DNA from: Ifrita kowaldi
Lineage: Eukaryota; Chordata; Aves; Passeriformes; Cinclosomatidae
Length of the DNA stretch: 64,000 nucleotides
Direction of reading: 5' to 3'
Assembly: GCA_013398055.1 (NCBI GenBank)
Contig: VZRS01014850.1
Coordinates: 248,001-312,000, forward strand
In this document: piece by piece, positions 13,741-26,335 of the stretch
Layout of the letters: every line of letters begins with the position of its first letter
Position numbering within the stretch: the stretch's first letter is position 1
The notes under the pieces: generated by a model
Told to the model about the DNA's origin: nothing
Seen by the model: only the letters and a program-made list of their open reading frames with translations
Databases searched by the model: none
Translations under genes and position numbers: made by a program

Positions 13741-16034
13741 ACTGCTGTGAGTAGTGGCATGGGTACCTACTCCTTTGCTCTCTATTCAAATTAAATTCCA
13801 GCAGGAACTTATTAACAAAATAGGTATCTGTGCAAACTTTCTGTCTCTAGACTTCAGAACATTCTGTTCAGAGGAAATCTTTGGAAATTATCTTCTGCCA
13901 AATTTAACTTCCAATAAGCACGCAACAGTGCAAGTTAACCAATAGGTTCAGACAAAACTGAGTGTATTTTTGAAAAGGACAAAAAATGGAGTAGGAACAC
14001 AAAATTCAAAGCTTTCTTTCTAAAGCATAAAAATCACAGATAGCACTTGTAACAATGTGTCTGAAACAGTAAGCTAGGCTGTATTGTTAAGCAGAAATAC
14101 AGAATTAAACCTTCCTGCAATGCTATTCCTACTGCTATCTGCAAACACTTTTTATAATCGTTCTTCGTGACATCATCACAAAATATATGCATATTTATTT
14201 TTCAAGCTTCTTTAGTATCATTAAATCTGCTGTGATGAAAAAATATATTCCATATGGAAACACTATCAAGGTGATATTCTTCAGGTCATAAACCACTAAG
14301 CAAGCAAAATCCAAGCATCTGATCATCAGTTCAAATCAAATAGTACCTTCAAATTTATAAAATGAAACTTCAGCCAACTTATCACCGATATTTGCAGCTC
14401 ACAAACAATTTAAAAATTATGAAAATCATTAAGTTGAACTACAAAAAGTAACAGTTTCACCTTGCATAATGTACCACAAAACATGATATGGATGTTGGCA
14501 AAATATACTTTGCATATCTTGTACTTACTAGTCAAATATTTGTCATAAATTTGTCTAGTTCCTGAAAACAAGTCTAATAATAATTTTCCATGTACAAAAT
14601 TATAATTCTTACACAAAAGGTCAGCCTAGTATTTTTTAGGTTTGAACATTAGTAGCTTCCATATACAAATTATTCCACAAGTGTGACCACACTTACTTCT
14701 CCCTTGTCTAATTACAGTGAAAAGCATAAAAAAATTGCATTCCATTTTCAAAGCCTGTTTTGCTACCCAGGATAGAACTAGCACTGCACAAAAGCAGACT
14801 ATACTTTCAGAAATTCTTGACGTTAAATGTGGTAGGAACACAAGGGAGTTTTATCTAATTAATTTATTGAAAGAATCACTAGCACATAAATTACAAATTC
14901 CAGCTAAAGGATTATGGTAGTGTACAGAGAGTGACTGGCTATTCAGTTAAAGATCTCATGTAGTTTTCCTGCAATTGCTTTTCCTCTTGGATTTTATATT
15001 CATTGATCTGCCAAGGGACATCTTGGATACCTCCATCATTACTGCTATCAACTATTTAGTCAAAATAGCATTGTTCCTTCTCTTTGAAAGATGACACGAA
15101 GGATTCAGAGCTCAGAAAGGGACTTTCCGAAGATCTGTTTTAAATATAGAACAACTCTGTACATCAATCATAAGCTATAGTGTAAGGCAACGTTTTTCCT
15201 GAGATTCCAAAATCCCTTTCCCTACTCAAGGCATGGATGCTGTGTTCATAGAATGAACTGTACTGCAGGCTGCAATCAGCAAATCTGAAATTATTTGCTT
15301 TATGACATCTTACTTTCCTATCTTTCTGGGTTCAAACCTTATGCTTTTTTTCTTCCTTCATATTGATTTACAGAGATATATTATTTTACAACTACTTGCA
15401 TTAGAATTGCCTAAGTCACAGGTTCATCCATTCCTCCTGATAGAACTCTGATTATATTTCTTAAGGGATTTTTCCTCTCATCCATCACTGACACCCATTC
15501 TCAGACTTCATTTTCAGTCTCTTTTCCCCCTGCTGGACATTGTTCTCAGTATGGCTAGAGAGGTATTAATCCTTTCTTCTCAGAACATGTGAGTTCTCTA
15601 CTGTGCTGAGTATCTGTCTCATCAAAAAATGTTCATAACTCAGGCTTTTTTTTTTTTAATGAGTACTAACTTACCACTGTAAAACCATTGATCATCTACT
15701 AGTTCACCATTAGAATTCCATATTGTGCACAGCAAAACTGATTTGGTGTGCACACTTGTTCAGACCATTTCAGATATTTCACTTATTACGATGCATTTAA
15801 ATATGGCATTTGTAAGCCCACTCTGGGAAAGTACACATCAGTAAAAACAGAGACTTGACGGCCTCATGTTCACTTTACAGAGGTGGTTGGTAGCTGCCAT
15901 CTGGTTAAGCAACTATAGGAAGACTATCCTCAGCCATGGAGTTTGTAGCGTATAAAGCGCGCTCCACAGAGGGACAGAACAAAAGCAGACCTGCTAAGTG
16001 ACACAAGGACATTACAGCTGTCTGCCATCAGAAG
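13741..16034. other. AT-rich intronic sequence, nothing recognised
   Basis: No exon or mobile element was recognised. One T-run lies near 15649. The segment 15850-16034 is slightly richer in GC and leads into the next CR1 tail; it could be a diverged CR1 extension, but I cannot support that. Confidence 0.4.
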
Positions 16035-16165
16035 TACCCAAGGCCACGCTGGATGGAGCTCTGAGTAACCCAGTCTAGCGGGTGGCATTCCTGGCCCTGG
16101 CAGAAGAGTTGGAACTAGACGACCTTTAAGGTCCCTTCCAACCCAAAACATTCTGTGATTCCATG
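16035..16165 (+). mobile_element. CR1 3' end (short)
   Basis: This is a short CR1 tail of the same class as element A. It contains GGCCACGCTGGATGGAGCTC, TGAGTAACCCAGTCTAGCGG, GAGTTGGAACTAGACGACC and TTTAAGGTCCCTTCCAACCC, and ends with ATTCTGTGATTCCATG. It is strongly 5' truncated and non-coding. Confidence 0.87.
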
Positions 16166-16230
16166 AAAAAAGGGAGAAAGGGACAGGAAGAGAGAGGGAG
16201 AGTGAGTACACACACATGCACACACCCCCA
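16166..16230. repeat. Purine-rich and CA-rich simple sequence at the CR1 tail
   Basis: Directly after the CR1 terminus comes a purine-only stretch of about 40 bases (GGGAGAAAGG and GAGAGAGGGAGAG), then ACACACACATGCACACACCC. Simple repeats adjoining a retrotransposon tail are common. Confidence 0.7.
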
Positions 16231-18364
16231 ACAACTTAGTCTTTTGTTGGCCATGCTACATGCCTCTTCTACTGACTACTACTAATAAAGCTCCACAGAT
16301 AAGTACAATTTCCATTATTCTCTATATTAGCAAATAAAGTAGAACAGAAACATAACAGTGATGTTACTTCAGGCAGACCATTGAGCACAATTCACATTCC
16401 CAGCAGAAGAAACAGAGTTGAAAGAAATATTATGCCCTCATAAAAATTGCATGAGTTATTATGCACCGGCAAATGTAAATGATTTTGTTTCCATTATACA
16501 GCAGCAGTTTTCTACAGAGCTTATGTCTTGTCTGACCCTTGGTACACAATACCCAGCTCAATCATACAAATTCACGAACTGATGATATGAGGTAAAGTTA
16601 ACTCAGTCATTTAAACTGGTCTGTGGTTTTAGTCGTCTAACACTATGTTGAGTTGCTCAAGTACCTACTGAAGTCAGCTGAAAGACTGACATCTCATATT
16701 ACACCTTAAATTAGAAATGCCACCCCATCCTGTCCTTGTCATAAAGTAGCACTGTATGTGTATCTATACATTATATCTAAATTCTATATTCTCTCTCTAT
16801 ATAGAAAAATTTTGTGTCACTTAAGCCGCAGGTATTTTATTACTTTTATGTACCAAATAATTTACCAGGAATGTAACTTTTTTCCCCTTTTTTTTAATAT
16901 CAACTCAATTTAAATTAAAACATTTTTGGATTTGCAATCACAAGCAAATTATTGTGCATTTCCAAGGTACAGTAAGTCAGCAAAAGGCCTACAGATATGT
17001 ATACAAATTTATGAATTAGCCCATAAAAGCTATGTGTGGAAAACTGTTCATAGACATTGTTTTTAAATTGTGACTGAAGGAAATAATTGTATATTTATTA
17101 GACTGTCTGAATTGCTACAACTGTCATAATGGTATGAGATGTATTTGAGAGTTGATATTGGATGTCAGTGGAGAAAATTGAAAATAGTTCAGTTGATAAG
17201 ATTCTACCTTTAAGAAAATGGTGCTATTGCCTGCAAATGCAGTTAAAATGCTATTAAATGTCTGCACTTTGAAATGTATCCCAAAGCTATTTGATGTCTC
17301 TTCCTACATCTTATTAGCAGTTAAGAAAATTCAGATCACCAAAACACTTAAAAATGCTGCCCAGAGCAGACCAATTTTTATTATCAGCAGAGAGGATTAT
17401 CAAGTAATCAAGGAACTTTTTTCCACAGGCAAGTCTGAACTGGTCATTTAGTGTTCACACTGATGAAAATACTCCCTGCAGAGATTCAAAACAGAGATGA
17501 AAACTCAATCTCAGCAGTACAATGAAAACCCATCAAGGTTCCTTTAAATAAATTCTTCCTTTGGAAAGTTATTTTTTTAACAAACAGGTATTTACTAAGA
17601 GGAAGGTATAACACAGCAACTTCTCCGCACAGAGATGGCAAGAAAAAGTGGAAAGTAAAAGCAGATGCAGAAGGATTGAGACAATTTTCATTCTTCCCTT
17701 AAGAACCTCAAGAACTTCTAAGACTTTTCATCCATCTCTTCTCAGTCGCATACAAACTACAACCTTCTTACCCTCTTTGACTACTTGAAACTATTCTTTT
17801 TCTACTCCACGCAAGCTTTCACCATTTTTTTTTTTCCAAAGCTAAAACTCATGTCTTTGGAGGCTTGGGATTGTTTTTCTCGTTTGTTTTAAATCTCATG
17901 GAAGTTCCCTATAAGGACTCCTGATTTCCTAATGGGGTTTGTATCTCATCTCCCTAGCAGGTCCAAAGGACTATGATAGCATACGTTCATTGATCACTGG
18001 CTAATTGCTACCAATTTCTTCTGGTTACATAGCTGTCACTCTACACTTTAAAAAGATTACACACAATTAGCAACTGTAAATCATCCTTCTCTGAAGACAC
18101 AATTTGACAGCCAATATGTCTTTGCAAACATATTAGTAAGTATTAATACATAAACATAAATTTTATATTATTTATTGGTTTGCAGATACACACCTATATA
18201 CAAACTTCGCAGGTTAAATTACCTCAGAAACTATGAATTTTCTTCAGCAGTTTTATACACCAACTCAAAGAAGCTGGCTAGATAACCCAGGCTTCAGCAA
18301 CTACTGCACGATAAGAAGTGATACAGAATAAAACCTTAGAATTTACACAACAAAATGAGTCCAC
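16231..18364. other. AT-rich intronic sequence, nothing recognised
   Basis: No gene or mobile element was recognised. A short pyrimidine/TA-rich patch lies at 16760-16805. Confidence 0.4.
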
Positions 18365-18402
18365 TGTGCCACGATTTTGGCTGGGATTCAGTTAATTTTC
18401 TA
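18365..18402 (+). mobile_element. Fragment of an avian ERVL-like LTR terminus
   Basis: TGTGCCACGATTTTGGCTGG followed by GATTCAGTTAATTTTCT closely resembles one terminus of a widespread avian LTR (TGT...TTTTGGCTGGGATAGAG, AGTTAATTTTCTTC) as I remember it. The match fades after about 37 bases, so it would be a truncated LTR, in orientation opposite to the solo LTR at 41.6 kb. It is a short match and has no internal viral sequence. Confidence 0.5.
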
Positions 18403-21400
18403 AACCTTCCTGTGGTGTTTAGCTGCCTGCAGGTAAAACCACAAGGATCGAAATCTCAGAGCACTACAATTCCTTCTACAGACACTGAGATCTGATGCAG
18501 ATGAGAAAAAAAAAGTTCAACCTTAAAAAAAGATCGACTAAGGACACTTCAAGAAAGATCAGGCAGATCCTGAATACTTAATAACAGAACACTGAAGGGT
18601 GTGACAGCAATTTGTCTCAACTGTCACACCTGTCACGTAAGAGAGGAAAAAAACCTCAGTGATGCAGTCTTCAAAATGCAAAACAAAGCAGAACAAAATT
18701 GCCAGACTCAGTGAATATATCTTTTGTATTTTATTACCTAAAATACAAAGGAAGATGGAGGTTTCACGTAACAGGTGTGCATCCTCTTCACGAGAGAAAA
18801 TAAATCCCTCCGAGTCATTCATGCAGAAAAATTCTCCAAGTTAGGACTGTCTCACGGGGAGCAAAATCCACAAAATACACCTACCCAAAAAAAAAACCCC
18901 AGTAGACTGAGACCTTAAAGTCAAAAAGCAATGGAATTCCTCAGGAAATCTCTGTTCCTGTGTTCTGTCACAAACTAGTATTAGCCCTGCCTGAGCCTAC
19001 GCACTGTGCTGAACATCACTGTTCCTCCATTCCCAATAAGCACATGAATGTAAATGGAAGAACACGGTTCACTTCTCTGGCAATTGTAAGAGAGTCTACA
19101 TTTCAGAGGTCCGAGCCATTATTCTCAAAGTCACATTTTAGGAGTACTTAAAGTGTGCACACAGTAAAAATTTAATGTTAGGAATGTGTTAATTTGAACT
19201 TCGAAACATAGTGATTTGTTGAAACAAGCAGACCAAATTGTGTATAGCCTCGTCTCAGCATCCAGAAATACTTCTAGAGTATTCAGAATGAGTCGTGCTT
19301 TCAATAATCTATGAAAGTCAGCTGGTCGAGGGACATTTCATCAAGTTAACAGAACCTTCCTACTTTGCTGAAGTTAGGAAAGCAATAAGTGAGAAATGCA
19401 GAAAAAATAATGAGATAATTGTACAGACTTTTACTCGCACACAGGTAACTTTCTATTTTTCCAACACCTCAGATCAGAAGAGATCTTAGTAGCGTTTCTG
19501 AGTACCACTGATCTCCTAAGATTGAGTGACTAGAGACAAGGCCAGCCCATTCACAGACTGGAGTAGTCAACATTTGTATGCCAAGGAAAATGGTGAAATG
19601 CCTATAGGATCAATTGTTAACAATTTATTTTGACAGGAATTCTAGCCTGACACCTTATTTTCTTTGTTGAGTGTTCTTTTCTTGTGGGTTTTGTTTTGTT
19701 GATTGGTTTTGAGGTTTTTTTTAACGACTGACCCTACTGTTATTTCCATTTTAGTATCTCAGTTTCTCAGTCTTTCAGCAATTTCAGGTTTTTATTTCTG
19801 ACAAAAGGAGAAGTAAAAATTGTTGCAAATCACTTGGAATATAAAAAATAATAATAATTAAAAAAAAAAAATCACACACACTACAACACTCCGAGTGACC
19901 AATCAACACAGTAATGTACAGCAAAGCAAAATGTAAAGAAGTTTAACTTAGAAGAGAAAATCCAAGTAATTCCTCCTATTCTCTCTTCACCAAAACTTGT
20001 TTTTCAACATTTATCAAAAGAACTCTATCTTGATTGGTCAAAATTGTGATTGTACTGTATCATCTGCAAAATAACTCTTTTGGTTTAGTGGAAGAGACAG
20101 ATCTCTCAGCACTACATGCTTAGCTTTTATAGAGACCTCTTTTTTGTGAACAAGCTTTTCTCTCTTTTTTTTTATGACTTTCTCATAAATAAAGATTGTA
20201 AATAAATTTAAACTGATGTCATTTCTGGGAAGTTACTAGGCCTTATTCTACACGTTGTGGCGACTGATCATCCTGGCTTTGTATTCTTGCCTCTACTCTA
20301 CACAACGAACAACTTTGTTCACCTGTTTTCTGCCACTCTTACAATTAAAAAAAAATAGCCGCCATTGAGAAGTTTTTTTTTTAAAGTAACAATGGAAGAA
20401 TTTCCAGAGAACATTCCTGTTAGTTTTTACTTCCATAAGTAATTTTTGTAACATTTGCATTCAACTTCTTGCAAAGTGAACCTCCTCTTTTCCTCCAGTC
20501 CAATAAGCAAATAAAAATGGTTACCATATTAAAATGAAGTTATTTCACCTTCACTTGTAATCTTATGTACACTCACTCTCTTTTACAAGAGACAGAGAAT
20601 TAAGATCCTTTATTGTTTGATTTATCCTGTGTCTTTTAGAAATAATAACACCTTATTCAATCTTCTGCACTGAAAACTCAAGTCCTTAAATTACGCATTA
20701 TACAAGAATACTTAAATACTGCAATTACCGAAGCTTGATCAGGTGAACTCTGCATGAATGTTTTGTGTTATCAGAGTATCATGCACCACCATTCACTTCT
20801 CGTGTCAAAAATTTCTGTATTTCAAGCAAGGTCCAGAATGTTTTCAAAAAAAAAATTCTCCAGCTCAGGGAAATGAGCTATGTACGCACAGACTGGAAAT
20901 GCCTCTACAATGCATCCTAGTGTCGCAGTCCTTTGATCATCTAAACAACAGCAGTGTTCAGGAAAACAACTATTTTTAGTCTACATACCTAGATTTTCAT
21001 CTTCCAGAAGCAAGTATGCAAAACGGGCACCGCAGACTGGCCCCATCCACACACAATTCACGGTATGAAATAGAAATATTATGATGCACACCCAGATCCC
21101 ATGAGGCTTTAAAGGTGTCTTCATTGCCACCATCATCACTAATACTTGCACACAGAGTGAAACAACTAAAGAAATGAAGCAATGATTTTCTTCTTTTCTC
21201 AACACTATTTTTGGAGTGAAGTGGGAGATTTTTTAACTGATGTCAAAGTAATTAACATATGAATGTATAGGTTGGTTATACAAAGTGAATACTAAGACAT
21301 CTCTAATGGCTATACATATTGTATCTAGACTTATGTCCATTTATCTGTGAACTACAAAAATAAAGGTTGCAAGTATTTATAACTGGCTATTTCATTTGTA

Positions 21401-21582
21401 CTCCTGGGCCCCCCGTTAACTGTTACAGCATGACTCAACCTATTAATGTCTTTCTGTCATTGGTATATCTGATCTTCCTGTTGCCTATAGCAGCAGGACT
21501 ATACCTTAATTCAAGTCCAGTGAGAGCAAAAGATTAATGGAAGTGTCTCTATTTCCAGAGTCCAATATAAGCAGTATTAAGA
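18403..21582. other. AT-rich intronic sequence with simple A and T/G runs
   Basis: No exon was recognised. Minor features are an A-run near 19860-19871 and a T/G-rich patch at 19681-19723, the complement in character of the A/C tracts elsewhere in the window. Confidence 0.4.
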
Positions 21583-21722
21583 CCAAAAAAAACCTCAGAA
21601 AACAAACAAACAAAACAAGCCCCCCCTCCAAAACAAAACCCACAAAAAACCTCAAACAACAAAAAAAAACATAACCAAAAACAAAAGACATCAACCAAAC
21701 TAGAAAACCACAACAACCACGT
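21583..21722. repeat. A/C-rich low-complexity tract
   Basis: Composed almost only of A and C, with units AAAC, AAAACC and one run of seven C at 21620-21626. It has the same character as the tract at 3.3 kb. Confidence 0.85.
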
Positions 21723-24700
21723 GTAATGTCATAGGAGTCTCTTCTGATCTTTCCTTTTCTTTGTTTTTTTCAACTACCTATTTTCTACAAATACTGGACA
21801 TAAGCAAAGCAAGTCTAACCCTACTTTTTTAGAAGCATCAACATTCTCAGCATACTTCTAAACTATTTAATATTTTAAAGGAGTCATACAAGAAAATCTA
21901 TAAAACATTAGTTAAACTGTGAGGTAAATTTCCAAAACATGCACAGTAGGTAAACCCTATCCAATATAAGGGAGAAACTGCCACCAGCTGTGGTGTTTGT
22001 CAATTCAACTGGATTTATGTTTCAGGCAAATCCTGAGACCATTTCAGATCAACATTCAAGTTTACATCACACTAGTGGTAAAAACAGTGTGTTTTCAATA
22101 GTTTTTTCAGGTTTGGGGGAGGGGTTTTCTTTGTTTGTTTTTTGTTTGTTTTTTATAGTTTATTTATTTCAAACTTCTAACAGTATTTTATGCCTTGGGC
22201 TCCCTTTTACATCTTTCGTGCTTGCAATATATAAAATATTCATCAACTGACTGATTTCAATGAACCTAATCTTCATTAGTCTCAGTAGGGAGAATTGAGT
22301 TAGATCCTGAGATCACTGAAAGGATAGAGTCAAAAAAACACCCATATAAACTAGAAGGTTTTCACTGCCCCACAGTAATCCCTAACACTTTGGGATTTTT
22401 TGTAAACAAAAATCTGAAACAAATAATTTTTAATTTCCTTTAAAAATGTTCAATTATAAAATACTGTAAAAATGAAAGAAAGCATTAACATTCTTATATA
22501 CTGTACGTGCCATTTGTGCTCACTCAACTATCTAATTTATACGGATTTCATGTACTCAATATTATTAGGGTCTTTTAAATATTTTACCAGTTTTTTTTTT
22601 CCCCTGCAAGATTTATCACAAAAGTATGTTTTTCCAACTACCATAGCTAAAATGTCTGCTTTAAAACTTCATCATACAGTAAAGAAGATCGATATATTCC
22701 CAGTGTGGCCATTCACCATCTGCTTAAGCAAATACACTTCAAGATGCTTCTACAATTGTGATAAAGTGACAGCAAATCTAAGAGCACACAGAGCTCATAT
22801 TCTAAAATGATGATTGTACAACTATAGTTTGCATCATAAGGGACCAATAAAAATCTTTATGTTCTGTTTGAATGGCAAGGACTTGTATAAAAGAGAAGAT
22901 GGAATAGGAAAATAACAAAGAACTGATCCATTCAGCAGTTGTCTTAAATTTAGAAGCACTAATGAAACTTCTTGACCATAATTAGTACTTAACACCACAA
23001 GGATATTTTTCCCTCTTTCCGATTTTTTTTTTTACTGATATACAAGGCTTGCCATTTTATTAGATCCCAGGAGTGCTTTTTTCTCATTTTCCAGGTGGGA
23101 TTAAGAGTATGGAGTGCTTGCAATTAACAACACTCCTGCTATTCTCCATGCATTTAGATTTTTATTGTTCTAATTATCAAAGTGATGACTGGGAAATGCT
23201 AATTCATAGCTTCCTCCTTGCACAGTGAAATATCCTGACAAACAGGCTGAATACTAAGTGAAAACTTGCGGTTTTATTAGTCAATAGCACTTTTTCTATT
23301 CTGTACAACAAGCATTACTAGACAGATATCAAATCTGTATTAAAACACTGCTAATAGCAAAACTTCAATGCACTGCCTGTTTACCAGGAGTCTTTGTAAT
23401 AACTCTATAGAGAATACAGCTAAGAATTCTACTGCTTTAAGGCCAACATCAGCAGTTTTCTTTGGCATAAATACTTTTTCTTGTAGAGATTCAGCAGACT
23501 TGGTCTCTAAATGGTGAGAAGAAAAAAAGAATCTCCACCATCTGTTCCAGCCCTGAGGGAAACAAACTTTCCTGGCAGTATATAGTTCAGGATTTAATTG
23601 CGCCCAAAGCCAATACAAATACATGCAAAAATATAAAACATCACTCTTAGTGAGTGGAAGTTTTGTATAATTTTACTTTAGCTTGTTTCTTAGGGCTACA
23701 GTTTAACTTATTTTTGCTGTAATCTGTTTTCCTTTATTTCTGTTGTTTGCTTTCAACAATTTTAAATTAAATCCACATTATCATCCAGACAAAGAGAAAA
23801 CTAAAGGATCTCATTAGATTTCATCGCCCAGTTTATCAAATTTTATTTACTCTGTGCATGAGTAGCAGGAAAAGCACATTTGCTAAAGGTCTATGAGAAA
23901 GACGAGTTTCTTAATGAAAATAAAAACTTCAAATAATTTAAATTTGCTAAGTTTCATAGCAATTATTATACGTAACCAGTAACAAAGCTCTGGTTTCAAT
24001 GACAGCAAAAGGGAGAAGTTCAGAGTCAAACAAGGAGAAAAATAAATTAGAATGAGGCAAAAATTAACTACTTTGATTTTCTGAAATTAATCTTTTAAAA
24101 TCGGTTTCAACTGGAGGATTCTTTGGGCCACTCTATATATATTTAAATATGAGCCACATTTGTTTTATCTCAGGATAAAGTCTGATAATATACTCTACTT
24201 AAACTGAAGTTTATTTCAAAAGGAGTATTGCATAATCAACATTTCCATAACAAAAATGCTGTAATTGAATCACTAATTACAGGTCTCTGTCAAAATTTAA
24301 ATTATTAACTTCTGCTTGCAATGTTACAGAAGTAACAGTATAAACTCTGGTAACAGAGGTATAAATACTTAAGTTTTTTAAAAAAAGGTCTATAAAAACT
24401 GCCAAGTCCTGACAATAAGTAGAATATATACAATGTTCATCAAAATTATGCTACTTCATGTATTTTATTTACTTAGGACACAACAGAGTACACTGCCCAA
24501 GTCTTCTGTAGAAAGTGCTTGTGGCTTCTTATTTTCTAGTTGCCTCTTACACTCGATCATAGCAAAACTTTAAAAACATAATAATAACATGATAGCTGCC
24601 ATAACAAGCATGGTGGCAGGAAGTTTTCTTTGTATCACAATGTGTTCTAGTCATAGGATGAGACAAATGAAAGGAAAAAATTGGAAGTCATCTCAGTAGT

Positions 24701-26199
24701 GACCTACTAAGAAATGTAATTTGGAAGCATCTGGCTCTTGCATCTCATTATTTATTTTCTGCACTTTCTATTAGATTCCAAGAAAGTTGAAAAAAACCCA
24801 GTATTTACAGATACTGACAGAATTTGCCTAAACTAGCTGCTGTCAATTGAGTGGATTAAGTTTCTTTGAATCAATTTCTTTTCTCAGGTTCTAGTAAGGT
24901 GCTACACAATAAAACCAAGCAATAAAGGCAGCACTAGATTTCCAGTTTAGTTTACTAACTAAAGTCTACTAACTGGTTTAGATTACCAGTTTAGTTTACT
25001 TTACTAAACTGCATTGACCATCCTATGTCAAAAGAGAGTAAATGGCAAACCAAAAGAGAAAACTTTTAACTGACAGTTTTTATCCACTGTAGATTTACTT
25101 ACCCCATCCATTATTAGCTACTAGAGCCAGGTATGGAAATTAAAAATCATTTTTGCATGCCTACTTCTCTCCAAATTATTCAGATTTTGTAAAAGAAGCT
25201 ATGGCTTTTTTTAAGTTGGTATACCATACACTAGCCAACTTGAATTACAAATATCATGCCAATGCTGTGTATATTTATCCAATTGCTAATGATTTTTAAA
25301 GGCCAACAATATGTTCCATCAGAAAAATCTCCCACAAGACCTAATGATAATTCTAACTTTATTTAATTAAAACTTTTTAAACTTTGCGTTAGGCCAACCA
25401 ATGTTCAGTAGTTTAAGATTTTGTGCTTACTCTAAACATAAAAATTATGTATCTCACTTAAATGTTTGCCTGAATACAAGGCTTCCTTTATTTACTATAA
25501 ATTTATGACAAAACAGTTTAAATTTAGTTCGATTTACTGTGTAATAATTTTCACTGTCCCATGCCACCAATTTGATACTAAAAAAGAATTTGCTAATTAT
25601 TTTAAATAGTTTTTTAACTGGCACCAAGAAGTTTTAGGTTTGTAGTACAAGTAGCCATAGTGCCACTACGTTATGGAGTACTGTTACCTGTTTTTTTCCA
25701 GTTTTAAACACATTTTCTATTCTCAATACTAGGCGATACCAATATTTATTTTAGAACATCATAAAAGAAGTTGTGTGGTGGTTTTTTTGCCTTTTCCTGA
25801 ACTTTTTTTTAAGGGCTATCAGAGCACAGAAATTGAGACATGATTTGAACCATACCTGTACAATCCCTGTACTGCTAGAAACGCATCAACACTTTTGTGA
25901 CAGTACTGAAAAAGCAGGAGAGCAAAGAATATCTATCCTGTGAGTGGCACTGCCCTATCCGCAGGCCCAAGTTACCAGGTTAGAAAGGAGGGCACTAGTA
26001 GGACTCCAATGCTACCTGTCCACTGATTACACTTTGCCAGAACTCTGCTTCTGCTTCTCTTCCTCTAATCTCTCCAATTCTTCCTCAACAGTACCAGAAA
26101 CTACTGGCTGAATTTCAGCACCATGTGCTACATTCTGTTTCTTTAAAATCAGGTTGAAAGTGTGTTAGAAGTAAGGATGTTTTTTCCAAGATGCTTATC
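21723..26199. other. AT-rich intronic sequence, nothing recognised
   Basis: Only simple sequence stands out: a T/G-rich patch at 22120-22155, and a small repeat at 24942-25010 where CCAGTTTAGTTTACT occurs twice, the second copy being followed by a short inverted arm (ACTAAACT). No exon was seen. Confidence 0.45.
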
Positions 26200-26335
26200 C
26201 ACAGAATGGTTGAGGTTGAAGAAAGAAATCACCTGGTGCTGTTCCCCTGCTCAAAAGGGGCCACCTAGAGCTGCTTGCCCAGGACCACATCCAATCAGGT
26301 TTTTAGTATCTCCAAGGAGGAAGACTTTACAGTGT
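26200..26335 (-). mobile_element. CR1 3' end, minus strand
   Basis: On the plus strand this reads CACAGAATGGTTGAGGTTGA, then GGGGCCACCTAGAGC, TTGCCCAGGACCACATCCA and TTTTTAGTATCTCCAAGGAG. This is the reverse complement of an avian CR1 tail, so the element is on the minus strand, the same strand as FSTL5. It is heavily 5' truncated. Confidence 0.8.
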
